This document shows positions 12,814 through 23,385 of a stretch of DNA of 64,000 bases, piece after piece (the first letter of the stretch is position 1; each line of letters opens with the position of its first letter). The notes below the pieces were generated by a model. The model worked only from the letters and a program-made list of their open reading frames with translations. It was not told the origin of the DNA and made no database searches. Location: contig JAHLJZ010000027.1 in assembly GCA_025602915.1 (NCBI GenBank), forward strand, positions 186,001 to 250,000, given 5' to 3'. The position numbers and the translations under genes were made by a program. Origin of the DNA: Paraphysoderma sedebokerense. Taxonomy: Eukaryota > Blastocladiomycota > Physodermatomycetes > Physodermatales > Physodermataceae.

Positions 12814-14092
12814 TTGGAATAAATTAACGTAAATTAATTTTGATTAACCAGATTATATGGATTTTCGAAAATCTGACAGTATGAAACCGCTGTATTTTTA
12901 AACCCTCGGATTCCACCACTGTTATTCGCCCTTTGTACCAGGTCCAGAATCTCCCCCATCCACCGAGAAGAGCCAAACAGAATGCCGTCCGTGATACCTG
13001 TATGTGCGTGGTGGTATACAAACCACATAGAAAAACTCTGTTTGTTTCATACCTGTCTCCAGAAAAGCCACGTGTTAACCCATAAAAAAACATTTCCGTT
13101 CTATATAGACATAGCATGGATTTTTGGTATCCTATCTTTTTAAAATTATTATCGATATGTACCCGTTTATTGTTCTCCTTGCCTGCACACTGAACCTACG
13201 GAATCCGAAAAGATAAGCTGTAGGCGAAAATCTACCTAAGATTTATTTATGATCTGTCGTTGTGGAATTGTATTTTCAAGACTAGTTGAATTATGTCACA
13301 GCAATGATAAAACAATGATGAATGTGCAGAGAAAAATGACAAGATAGTAAGAGTATGAAGGAGTGCTCCGTTTACAAACGAGTCCCTCCATCAATATTCT
13401 TTCATTATCAGTAATGGAGAATGCTTTAATCAGGAGTCCTCTCGTCTGCTTGCTGTTTGAGGCATACATGTATGACATTTGAAATAAGAATTTCAAGGTA
13501 TTTGGAGCAACCGAAGGGTGCGAAACCAAAGTGTAGTTATCAGTTGTCGGGCTCATTGTTTGATTTTAATTCCAGGCTGCGTTAGCTGATTTTCCGGGTT
13601 TTGCAAGTATTCTGTTCCTTTACTTATTTAGACAGAAGATTTGTGGAATGGGGTCTTGCTGTTTTTATTACGCTTGATTTATTGAACTCACTATTTTATT
13701 TGTTAGTTACTGTTAATGTGGTGAGAGATCCGTCGTCCTCTGAAAAAATTGAAAACGCTTGTGGAACGTTTTCCTTGGGATCCCATTTGTCGCATATTTG
13801 ATGAATCCGATTGACTTCATACTTGTTGGCCATAGTAATTCTACTCATTTTTGTAAATATGCATCTTGCTGTCGTGTTTCCATTTTTAAATCCAATCAAT
13901 ATTCGCGCCTTACTGGACAATGGCTCATGAAAAAGCGAAGTCCGAAAAATTCCACTCTCGCTATTCCACAACTTTTCTCAACAATTTCTTTATTATTTGG
14001 CAACTATTTTAAATCTATATCCACCAAAATCATTTCTCTATGGTTTTATCATCTATAGCAATCTGAATTTATAAGGAACGTTCAAAATTTCA
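12814..14092. other. Poorly resolved interval before the carrier gene
   Basis: Apart from the weak minus-strand frame listed at 13296-13556, nothing here can be assigned. The plus-strand frame at 13601-13801 and the minus-strand frame at 13696-13971 overlap each other and match no family I know. The last ~100 bp probably form the 5' region of the carrier gene. Confidence 0.3.
13296..13556 (-). CDS. Hypothetical protein with one C-terminal hydrophobic segment
   Basis: An 86-residue frame starting MSPTTDNYTL and ending in a hydrophobic helix (YYLVIFLCTFIIVLSLL). It may be a small tail-anchored protein or the first exon of the membrane protein downstream on the same strand. No family is recognised; the ATG is the first in the frame. 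Low certainty. Confidence 0.25.
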   Translation of the reverse strand: MSPTTDNYTLVSHPSVAPNTLKFLFQMSYMYASNSKQTRGLLIKAFSITDNERILMEGLVCKRSTPSYSYYLVIFLCTFIIVLSLL

Positions 14093-15803
14093 ATGCAATC
14101 CAGCTCGACATTACCAACCACCTCATCATCACCGCCACATATACCATTTCCCTCGCCAGAACTACTGAATTCGACATCACAGTCCAAAAATACGTCAATT
14201 ATTCCGAATTCTCAACCCACAGATCTGACAAAACTCCGAAAAAATGATAGGCAGTCTCTTCAATATGCATGGAAATCATTCGTTGCTGGTGGAATTGCTG
14301 GATGTGCTGCTAAAAGTGTGGTTGCTCCGTTGGATAGAGTGAAAATACTATTTCAAGCCCATAGTCCACATTATGTTAGACATTCCGGTATGTCTAAATC
14401 TCTGTTATGTTTGGTTTCTGGTCTTGTATTTGTCACTGTCTTGGGTGAAGACTGGACACATTAGCAGCTATGAAACGAACGAAAGAGCTGCTTATGTATA
14501 CTTTATTTCTTTATGTGTATATTAGATTTTTGGATGAAGCGAATTAAGTCCTTTCAAAACTGACCTGTTTCATATTTGTTTTGTTCTTTCTATTTGTACT
14601 GGTTGTAGGTTCATTTTTTGGTGTATTTCGGGCAGCGAAAGAAATCCATGAAAGTTTCGGTGTAGCAGGATTATTCCAAGGCCATTCAGCTACACTGTTA
14701 AGGATATTTCCATATGCAGCAATTAAATTTATGTCGTATGAACAGTACAAAGCTGTAAGTATCCTGAAGTTTATTTGGTTCTGTCTTGTTTGCAGATTTT
14801 CATTTATTCAGCCAACTGAATTGACTAAACATTGAATTCCATTACAAAGATTCTTATGCCGACAAAAGCCGACGAAACTCCGCTACGACGCTTAATGTCT
14901 GGTTCTCTAGCTGGTGTAACCACGGTTTTCTTTACGTATCCTTTAGAATTAATACGGGTTCGGCTTGCTTTTCAAGTCCGCTCTCATCAGAATTTTGGCA
15001 TCAGTCATACCATAAGGCATATATGGAATGAACCGGTCATCATGCCATTCGCCATTCCCTCTTTTTTACAAACTCGAACCGCTCCACTACCTTCATCCAT
15101 TCAGTGCACTCTTAAAACCGCAACCACTCAACCCCCGACGTCATCATCCACATTATACACTTCAGAACCCCATCCACACCAGCATCAGCATCGTCCCATT
15201 ATTCGCAACAATCCTCTCTTCTCGATTCTGAACTTCTACCGCGGCTTTTTCCCTACAGTGTGGGGAATGATACCATACGCGGGTGTATCATTCATGATTT
15301 ACGAAGGATTAATTTCGAATTTTAAAACTAATTATGCGGCCACAGCGGTTAACCCAGAGACAAAGAAATTGTACCCGACTTATACACTCATCGCAGGTGG
15401 TGTCGCCGGAGCAGTATCTCAGACTGTGTCATACCCATTTGAGGTGATAAGGAGGCGAATGCAAGTGAGTGGTAGTTTCACTGATATAACTGCCTTCTCT
15501 TCTACATCACCTTCTGCTACATCTTCATCTTCGTCTTCCACTCCTCTTGCAACATCACCAAATACGGCAGCTAGTTGTAGTCAAACCAGTATACCTAGGG
15601 ATTCAACGTCGACGATAACAAAGGAACAATATGAACGATTTAGATATAGAAATACCGTTCAAACAGCATTACATATTTACAGAAATCATGGATTTAAAGG
15701 TTTCTTTGTGGGATTGAGTATAGGTTATTTAAAAGTGACACCGATGAGTATGGCTAGCTTCTGGGTTTATGAAATATGTAAAAGAGTTCTGAAGATCGAA
15801 TAA
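14093..15803 (+). CDS. LEU5: Mitochondrial carrier, LEU5/SLC25A16-type (coenzyme A or precursor)
   Basis: Inner-membrane solute carrier of the group needed for mitochondrial CoA accumulation in yeast (Leu5) and animals (SLC25A16/42). Three exons join in frame: 14093-14387, 14609-14754 and 14850-15803. Three carrier repeats carry the PxD/ExxR signatures: [12 protein letters not shown] in repeat 1, [12 protein letters not shown] in repeat 2 and [14 protein letters not shown] in repeat 3. [23 protein letters not shown] and [15 protein letters not shown] match yeast Leu5 almost word for word. Two unusual insertions lie in loops: a Pro/His-rich stretch in repeat 2 and a Ser/Thr-rich run of about 45 residues after QVSG in repeat 3. 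Subfamily assignment is strong; the exact cargo is inferred from the family. Confidence 0.9.
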
Positions 15804-16186
15804 ACATGAACATTGTGACATTCAGTAGCGGCTAACAGTGAAGCGTTTTTGCCCCATAAAAGCCAATATCTGCTTAGCGTTTCCAAATTGCATTAAGTCC
15901 TTCGATGAGAAGTGCGGGCAAATTATAATGTAAGTATGAGACTGCTGGGCTAACACTGGGGATAGGGAATTTGTCTCATCGAATACGATGAAGTAATTGG
16001 TTTATTCAAAGAAGAACATAATTAATAAATAGGTTACAGTTCAAAAAACGATTACTCCAAGTTCCGCAGAAGATATACACGGTACGTTATTCATAATAAT
16101 ATACAAATAATTACATTTTTTTTCTGTCTTAAAAAGCACATGAGTCAGGAATACTCCATTGCGTTAGGGAACAATTTGCACCTGAC
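15804..16186. other. Gap between convergent gene ends
   Basis: The carrier gene and the LPMO gene are transcribed toward each other, so this gap probably holds both 3' UTRs. No gene, RNA or repeat is visible. Confidence 0.4.
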
Positions 16187-17491
16187 TTAGTGCATTCTTC
16201 TGCGGAGTCTTTTTTTGCGTCCAACTATGAGGCATGAGGCGTTATTCTCCCAACCCCATTGTCGGTTTTGGGAATCGACAGCAGTAACGGCGTTTCCTCG
16301 ACAAACGGGAAATTGTCTTCCGTCAATCGTTTGTGTATTGCCGGTGGGAGCCCCTGGAGCTGTCTTCGGCGGGGTACTTGGGGGATTAGGTTGAGGGGAC
16401 TGTGGCGGGTTAGCTGGAGAGGCGCTTGGTGGATTACTGGTCGGGGGGCGTGGGGATGCATTCGGAGGAACAACTGGAGAACTATTGGGAGGGGCAGCTG
16501 GAGCTCCAGTACCAGGAGTAGTAGGGGTGGTAGCGGGAGGAGTGGTTGACTTTAACGAATCAGGCGTCGCATTTTGGAAGGATGAAGTCATTTTTTGGGC
16601 ATGCTCATTTGATGGAATTGTGATGCCTTCTGGCAAGGGGGCAGATCCGTCACCACCGACAACATTGATGTCTGCGCATCTCACTAAGGAATAACATATT
16701 GGTTAGGCAACTGCAGAAAGATACAGAAACAAATAAGTAGACAAAAGCTTACCCCATGATTCGATCTTAGCGGCATCACCAGCTATAATTTAAAGGTAAG
16801 AAGAAGAGTTTATTACGGAATCAGGATGTGTCGATCAATTGTGAGTTTTATATTTACCTGCAAGCTCGAATGCATTGACCTCCACACGCATTACATATTG
16901 GCCGCTGGAGAGGCCTCTGGGCAAAGGCACTGATAATTGGCCTTCAGGACGGATTAAATCTGATTGTTGAATAACATACAAATTAGAATGGATCCATGCG
17001 TACCTAGATAAAAACGATGAACTAACCGGTACACCATTGATTTTGTTCGTATTCACGGTTATAGACGGAAGTCCATTTTGTCGGGGTGTCCTTTTTGGCT
17101 AAATATACTGCACATGGACCCTTGTGGGCGGTAATATTTCTGGTTGCTTCCTTCTTGCCAACAAATTGGAAGTTGATAGGAGAGCCAGCTATTGTAGAAG
17201 AAATATTTTTGTTTTAGCAAATGCGATGCCACGCTTGATTATAGACCGATAATTTAATATCTCCAACATACCTTGAACATCACAAGTAGACGGGGCAGGA
17301 ACATCTCCTCCGCCGCAAGTGAGCAAGAAATCGTTGAGGCCGTTAATGGGGTTGACGGGGGGATTGACTCCGATTGGTCGAAGACAATCTCCTTTGGCAC
17401 TCATCGACTTGACGTAGAAGTGTCCATTGACGGCCGAGGCCATAAAGATAGCCATAATTGGAATTGCATGGATGAATGTTACTTGATGCAT
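16187..17491 (-). CDS. Secreted AA9-like lytic polysaccharide monooxygenase with CBM10-like tail
   Basis: Copper enzyme family that oxidatively cleaves cellulose and related glycans outside the cell. Five exons join in frame (17491-17272, 17188-17027, 16959-16858, 16782-16753, 16683-16187), giving 336 residues. The signal peptide ends at Gly23, so the mature protein starts with His24, the first half of the histidine brace. The second brace histidine is His95 in NITAHKGPCAVYLAKK. LSSGQYVMRVEV and CADINVVGG follow the AA9 pattern. Where AA9 has Gln-x-Tyr before the last core cysteine (QFYxxC), this protein reads ESWVRC, with Glu169 and Trp171. A Pro/Thr/Ser linker follows, then a CBM10-like module (FPVC...QWGWENNASC) and a basic tail. 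A TATA box lies about 90 bp upstream. AA9 kinship is strong; activity is uncertain because of the axial-site change. Confidence 0.85.
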
Positions 17492-18681
17492 TTTGCGCGG
17501 TCAAATATCTAAAAGTCTATAAGATTTAATGTAATTGCTGATGAATTCGACTATTCCAAGAAGGGCGGAAGTGAACTATATAATGGCCAAAAGCCAGATC
17601 CAGACGTCATATAACAGCACAATGGAAATTTTAATCCGTAGTGCTTATTTCATTTTACATTTCCTCGATGTCGGCTGATTTGCCGGGAGATAAAACAAGC
17701 TTGGATCCTCAAGGACTGCGCGAGGCTGGTGAAGAATTCTTGGTACCGGTTTAAATTTAGACCGGGATTTGTTCCGTGGCTGCCGATGCACTAACCACTT
17801 TCAACCGGAATTGACTGAAAGCCATTTCTATATAGCCGAGAAATAAGTGGCTCCTACTGAACTTGACCGATAACTTCGAAACCAAATGAAAGCCTTAATT
17901 ATCGATCGCGCCGCTGTTTGATGCTCCGATGGCGGAATGGATTTGCTATGAGGCAGAATAGAGGCGCATAAATTCCTGAAGAGGACTTTACGAACTTAGC
18001 TTTAAGTCCACTGTTGGCGGCGTTCGATTTGAAATTATCCGGACATAATTCTGACCAATTCAAGAGCCGTGACAATGTATAGTTAGTTTGGATCGGTTCA
18101 ACCTTAGAAAGGCTTGTAGCGATGATAATGTTAAGCAATGTATATTCATTCTAACCTGACAACATTAGCGAATTCAAAGATTCAGAGGGTTCTCATTATA
18201 GTATCGTGATATGTAAGCACATCAGCATTGAACAAAGGCGATTGACAAACACGACGCAAAACAAGTTAAACTGCATCTTGGAATCTGATTTGAAGATTCG
18301 ATTAGGCAAATCCGTGTACAGTTGTAATTTTTAAACTAAAAATTTAAAACTAAGCTCTATGCTGGCGATAAGATAAGGAGTACACAAAATCAAACGATTG
18401 TCCAAATATGATCACATTTGGTCAAAACTATCTGATCTATTGTCGTTAAAAATACTAAATACATGAAAGCATACAGTGCCACAGTTATTACACTATCTTA
18501 CACATCTAGGTGGAGTGAGGAAGAACCAATTCGTCGCTAGTTTAAGTCTGAACTAAAGTCACGACGTTCGGCTCTGCCGTCCATCCATTGACGTCCTGTC
18601 CATGTCTTGATTGACAATCTACAGCATAGCAATAAAGAGCAGTCAAGTTGAAGTAAGAGGTTAGATGAAGTATACAAACTG
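17492..18681. other. Intergenic region with the LPMO promoter
   Basis: No supported gene. The left end holds the LPMO promoter on the minus strand. The minus-strand frame at 17899-18138 lacks any recognisable feature. The right end is the 3' side of the LAMTOR1-like gene. Confidence 0.4.
17576..17584 (-). promoter_or_regulatory. TATA box of the LPMO gene
   Basis: On the minus strand the sequence reads ATTATATAG, about 90 bp before the LPMO start codon at 17491. Position and sequence fit a TATA element of a regulated secreted-enzyme gene. Confidence 0.45.
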
Positions 18682-19348
18682 TTACATTAAAGGCGGAAGT
18701 ACCAATTCTTGCTCTGTCTCCAGTGCGCCTGTTTCTGTGGATTGTTCAATTAATCGCTCAATATCAAATTCAAATACTTTCTTTGACACATCAAAACCTG
18801 ACACTAGCAGCTTGTACTTTGGATGACAGTAGAATGTAGAATTGGACGTAGCAACGGTTGAATAGTTTGTTGAGGTGGGTGAGCTGAACGAATGTTGACA
18901 CATCCGCTCAATTGCTCCTGGGTTTGTCGAAGTTATATCGATGAATGTTCTGCAGAGAACGATGACACAATTAGAAAATCGAACATTGTTAGTTATCTAA
19001 GTTGTATCAGCTGGTTGTGCAAGCTAAAGTCGACAAATGCTTTGTCGAAAAGGAATTCATAAAATCAACGCAACATACTCTCCAGCTCTTCCCACTATTT
19101 TCTTTAGAGCTTCTTGCTCTTGTATTTGAGAATAGGCATGCCCTATGTTAGATATTCCCTGGCCTTGATTTTCGTCATATGAGGAAAGCAATGGTTGCTG
19201 GTCGTCATCCTATTAGATCAGACATGTTAGAGCAAAGGATCGGAAGCTATACAGAAGGGGTTCTGTATGTAAAGATAAGTATTTCCAACTATTTCGCACT
19301 TACTTTCGGAAAGCATTGAGGACAACAAATTGATAAAACAGCACCCAT
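18682..19348 (-). CDS. LAMTOR1: LAMTOR1-like Ragulator subunit (lipid-anchored)
   Basis: Membrane anchor of the Ragulator/EGO-type complex that holds Rag GTPases and TORC1 at the vacuole or lysosome. Three exons join in frame: 19348-19304, 19209-19079 and 18949-18682, giving 147 residues. The first exon encodes MGAVLSICCPQCFPK: Gly2 for myristoylation and three nearby cysteines for palmitoylation. Next come the acidic/dileucine-like DDDQQPLLSSYDEN and the helix EQEALKKIVGRAGE, joined by splicing to TFIDITS; fungal LAMTOR-domain proteins have a helix of the form EALxxIVxxTxExFIDI here. The C-terminal half is unassigned. The first exon is too small to stand out as an open frame. Family call is good; whether it is the direct Meh1/Ego1 orthologue is inference. 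Confidence 0.78.
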
Positions 19349-19828
19349 AAGTACCCACAGACACAATACAAGAAAAGAATATCTTTCGGTGGAATGACAA
19401 TTAAGTCGAGCTTGGCCGGTCAATGTAGCGTGACTTCAAAATTTCAAGGCGCCTCCAACTTCAATGATTGTTCCGAGGAATTCAACAATTCATTCACCAG
19501 ATAAAAAACGAATGCATTCCCTCATTGTGTATAACAATCGCCAGAAGTGTAATGGAATTGGTAGAGTCATTCACAGTCGGAACTTAACTTACTATTCTTC
19601 CAGCAAAGGGCTACCAGTGGAAAGGTACTGCAACCAGACAATTGCGATCAATCTATCCAGGACCAGTTGATCCATTAAGTATGAATAGATATTTCAATAT
19701 AGAAGGAGGAAGAAACGAAATATATATTTTTGCGGTTTATATTACAGATTGAAACGATTCGAGCGAATTCTATTTTATGGTGTTGCACCACATGTGTATC
19801 ATCCGTTCGACTTCCCATCGTCATAGAA
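19349..19828. other. Intergenic, LAMTOR1-like promoter and bL31m 3' end
   Basis: No gene is visible. Both neighbours are on the minus strand, so this gap holds the 3' UTR of the bL31m gene and the promoter of the LAMTOR1-like gene. Confidence 0.35.
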
Positions 19829-20392
19829 TTATTTCTCCTTGCCCTTTGACGGAGCGGCAGAGGGAGTTTCCTTTTTAATCTCCTTTTTCGCCTCTTTCTT
19901 CTTTTTTGGTGCAGTAGTATCGGGTATATCCATGAAATCAAAACTGCTTGCATCCAATGCGTTCCAATCCAATTTTTCGGTATCATCAAATACCAATTGT
20001 GTAGTTTCCGCAACTTTGACGTCACTTTTAGTTTTCACCTGATCTTCACTTTCTTGAACTTTACCCATATCACCACCGAGGCCAAACTTTGCTTCAAAAC
20101 GCCTCAGTCTTCCTGAATCATCATCTAAACCGGCTTCATTCGGGTTCCATAACGGATTGTTATAGCTGTCTCGAGCGAGTTTGATGGAGGCTCGTGGAGA
20201 GGTTGATCTAAGTGTGATCGTCGCACCAGAGGTGAGGATAGCTGTGAGGTTGTGAATTTCAGGGTGTGGGTGCAGAATTCGTTTTCGTTTTAATAATGAA
20301 GTAGGGGTGGTATGAAGGGATCTACTGAGGCATGTTGCGATATTCGATGACCGATTATTCAATGATCGTGATATAGAGAATGGCATTGTCAT
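19829..20392 (-). CDS. MRPL36: Mitochondrial large-subunit ribosomal protein bL31m
   Basis: Single exon of 187 residues. The N-terminus is rich in Arg, Ser and Asn without acidic residues (SISRSLNNRSSNIATCLSRS), a typical mitochondrial targeting sequence. The conserved core, about residues 36-105, has HPHPEIHNLTAILTSGATIT and the segment SPRASIKLARDSYNNPLWNP, ending RLRRFEAKFG, as in fungal bL31m (yeast Mrpl36). The C-terminal ~80 residues are an acidic linker followed by a lysine-rich tail (PKKKKEAKKEIKKE) not seen in yeast. It is transcribed away from SPC3, with a 176 bp shared promoter. Confidence 0.82.
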   Translation of the reverse strand: MTMPFSISRSLNNRSSNIATCLSRSLHTTPTSLLKRKRILHPHPEIHNLTAILTSGATITLRSTSPRASIKLARDSYNNPLWNPNEAGLDDDSGRLRRFEAKFGLGGDMGKVQESEDQVKTKSDVKVAETTQLVFDDTEKLDWNALDASSFDFMDIPDTTAPKKKKEAKKEIKKETPSAAPSKGKEK

Positions 20393-20464
20393 AATTTCTT
20401 GTGTTTACTGGAAGCCGAAATTTAAATCTAGTTTAGATTACAGTATATAGATTGTTTAGGTTAA

Positions 20465-20470
20465 CACGTG
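20465..20470. promoter_or_regulatory. CACGTG box between bL31m and SPC3
   Basis: A palindromic E-box in the 176 bp divergent promoter of the bL31m and SPC3 genes. The same core recurs in several other promoters of the window. It suits a Cbf1/Pho4-type bHLH factor; function is inferred. Confidence 0.35.
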
Positions 20471-20568
20471 TTTATCGCCTCATGGAGATTCCGTCGTTTG
20501 GTGTCGCATCAGAAACGCTCCATCATCAAAACACCACATAGATACTGCAAGATACAAAAGAGCAAAAT

Positions 20569-21147
20569 ATGTATTCAATCCACCATCGTCTGAACGGTGT
20601 ATTCGCATTCTCCACGACAGTGCTCTTCTTCCTGGCTGGAGCCATTGCCCTATCCTCGTTTTTGCTTCCACGAATCCCAACCATTCCTCCAAAGATCACA
20701 ATCAACTCACTCAACGTCTATCCGTATTCGCAACAGCAGGCATGGAGAGTGCTTGATTATCATATGAGATCTGCACACCATGGGTTCCTCGACTTTAATC
20801 TCGACGCGGACTTTGAATCAGTCTTTCATTGGAACGTCAAACAGATATTTGTTTCCATCATTCTCGAAATAGAAGACCCAGATAACCAAAAGATCAACCA
20901 AGTTGTCGTATGGGATTCTATTGTACGCAAAACAAACAAAAAGCTGAACATACATGGGTCAAATAAATACGGGATGACTGAGCTCAAAGATACTAAAAAT
21001 GGTTTATTCGGGAGGAAAGGAAAGTTAAAGATTTGGTACAGTTTAATGCCAAATGTTGGACTCATGTTGGATCAAAATGTTGAAAAGATCGTGGACATAA
21101 CGTTTCCTAAAAAATTCTCTGAAGCTCAAGAGCAGAGATATTATTGA
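20569..21147 (+). CDS. SPC3: Signal peptidase complex subunit 3
   Basis: Essential non-catalytic subunit (SPC22/23) of the ER signal peptidase. Single exon of 192 residues. One N-terminal transmembrane segment (about residues 12-34, VFAFSTTVLFFLAGAIALSS) is followed by a lumenal domain with the family landmarks DLDADFESVFHWNVKQIFV (here FNLDADFESVFHWN), VVVWDSIV and KIWYSLMPNVG. Length matches the 180-200 residues usual for the family. The ATG at 20569 puts about 11 residues before the membrane helix, as in orthologues. Confidence 0.93.
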   Translation: MYSIHHRLNGVFAFSTTVLFFLAGAIALSSFLLPRIPTIPPKITINSLNVYPYSQQQAWRVLDYHMRSAHHGFLDFNLDADFESVFHWNVKQIFVSIILEIEDPDNQKINQVVVWDSIVRKTNKKLNIHGSNKYGMTELKDTKNGLFGRKGKLKIWYSLMPNVGLMLDQNVEKIVDITFPKKFSEAQEQRYY

Positions 21148-21804
21148 AAAGTTTGATTTAAAATATGTAATTATGTAATTACTTGGTAGGTGACTATTTG
21201 TTTTGATTCCGACATTATATCGCGCATCTGCTTATACTCACATTTTACTTAAGATTTTCAAATAAATATATTGATTCCCAATTCAACATTTCAATTCCGT
21301 AGCGTTGCGGAACATCTCACAATTAACTAGATACTTCTCTGTCGCTCCCGTACGTTTACTAGTGGAGATTGAACGACATGGGTACATAATCGTGGCCTTT
21401 ATTTGAGGAATTTATAATTTCATTCGTTTTGACAAACTTCCGTTACTTATCGAACACGAACGTATAATTTTGGGATAGATAATTGTCTCGGGATCTATCA
21501 ATTTCCATGGTCCTGGTCATGCTTTTCCACTAGGATAGCTAACATATTCGGACTCTGCGACATCGCTTCTCCGGGTTAGCGGTTCGAGAAAAGTATATTA
21601 CTACTGTATAGAGAGTTATGATGTGAATGCAGTATGTGATCGATGGTTGATGGTAATTTAATTTTGGTTGAATTCGCAAGTCCATCGAACATCAGCGCTC
21701 ATGACAAAGAGCATTCCCCCTCTGAGAGAACAGAATCAAATGTATTACTGACCATTCGCAGAGTGCAAACAATATCAAAAGCATTGTCGCTTTCCAAGTC
21801 TATT
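21148..21804. other. Gap between convergent genes
   Basis: SPC3 and the thioredoxin/F-box gene converge here. An AATAAATA signal at about 21260 fits a poly(A) site for SPC3. No gene is visible. Confidence 0.4.
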
Positions 21805-23123
21805 TCACTTGCGAATACCGATCCCTCTTAGCAGTTTAACGTCATCCACCCATTCGTCACGAGCGCAAATGGCCTTCCTAACTTTAGCAAGAATGCATCC
21901 CTCCAATACCTCCCACTGCAGAGACCCTTCAATATCTTTTAATAACGGAAGCGGGTACACTTTGGGAATATCTGACTCTCGGCTATTAGTGAGATGTTCT
22001 TTAATAACAGCTATTCGCTGATTTAGACGTTGCAAAATATTATCCAATGACAAATATCGTAAGCGACGACAAACATGGAAACCTAAAAAGAGGTCTCTTA
22101 TTGGAAGATAGGACAGGGTTTGTATTAGAACTTCAGATGGAAGAGCTACGAGTGGGGAGGTGCTGGGGTTAGGTGGTCGCTCTGGTATTGATTGTGACAT
22201 TATCGAAACGATATCGTCCCGTATCATCGACATATTGTATAGCTGACTAATTCCTAACGATTCCCAGAATTCGAGCTCATCTAAGGTCGTTGAGAGTATA
22301 TCGGAGATTCCGTACATTCTAGAGCATGGATGATGACGGCAGCTTTCGTCAACAAAAACGATCTAAGGAGCCTTTGATCAGTAATATCAAAGGAAAGTTT
22401 TACATTACCCTGGGCCCCTTCCGACAGTTACAACAGTAAGCTCTTCTGATTCATTGGGGTGTACACGATACATGAATACTGCAGGTAGGCACATATCCCC
22501 GAACGGTCCCAGCCTTAAATGTAGCGAATTTGTGTTTTGTAATAAATCGTCATGTATAAATTCGAAAGTTATCGTAGCATTTGATTTGACTTCTTCTGCT
22601 ATTCTTTTCAACCCGTCTAAAGTCCCTGGCGAAATCACCAGGATTACGACATTTTTCAATGCTAAACGGTACAACCAATGTTCAGGTTCTGTCATCCTGA
22701 ATTTGTAATCCGATAGTTCATCTATAAACAGAATCATCAAAAGAATGCACACATTAGTTCAATTTACTTCGTCGACAAGTCCTTATATACACAAAGAGCG
22801 ATTTCTAACTCACCACTCCACTCGGACGGATAGTTTTCGTACTTCTTGGCAGCTATAAACTTTATCAGTTTGAGTAGCTGAGGGCAAACTGGGCAACTTG
22901 TTGTCTACAAATCAAAAGTAAAGAAAAAGCTGTCAATTGCTGTATATCACTTCAATCCAATTCTAAAGAATTTGACAAGTGCTTGCTCGACTGCAATATT
23001 TCCACTGCATACCTTGAGTGTGATAACGATTACAGCATCATAAATATTATACAACGAATTTAAATTCAACAGTTTGTTATCGATAGTCCTTATTTGCTGT
23101 GGTAACGTTCCGCTGAATCGCAT
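21805..23123 (-). CDS. Thioredoxin-like/F-box fusion protein
   Basis: About 340 residues from four exons; exon 1 is 23123-23013 (37 codons) and the others were joined by GT-AG sites that keep the frame. The N-terminal half looks like a thioredoxin or peroxiredoxin fold: a strand (YDAVIVITLK) runs into SCPVCPQLLKLIKFIAAKK, a CxxC at a helix start (Cys41 and Cys44), and later NVVILVISPGTLDGLKRIAE and DMCLPAVFMYRV resemble the central strands and the cis-Pro region. The C-terminal half, from about 22320, has an F-box (LVALPSEVLIQTLSYLPI, then CRRLRYLSL). The F-box would dock Skp1, so the Trx-like part may bind the substrate. Redox activity is unproven. Splice joins are inferred; the F-box is the firmer call. 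Confidence 0.68.
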
Positions 23124-23385
23124 TATAGTATTGAGTCGATTGAAACTAGAGGTAACTCAAAGTGAGTGAAATCGAAGGCAGCCACAACCGTCAGAGACCA
23201 AAGTATTCCACAACCTCCAGTATTACCTTCAAAATGTGGTGGACAATTTAGAGGATATATTTCGATTTTTTCTAAGGTTACAGTTTTGAATTGCAGATCA
23301 AATGGGTTAAAGAGAGGGTGACTTTTGTAATTTTGGCGGGCTCATCACCTCTGATTTCCTTACTCCCGCCCTAATTCTTACAACC

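Noticed and set aside
13601-13971. Overlapping open frames on both strands before the carrier gene
   Set aside because: They overlap each other, have no family features, and no splice path joins them to a recognisable protein.
21560-21600. GGTTCGA sequence that resembles a tRNA B box
   Set aside because: No acceptor stem, anticodon arm or A box can be drawn around it.
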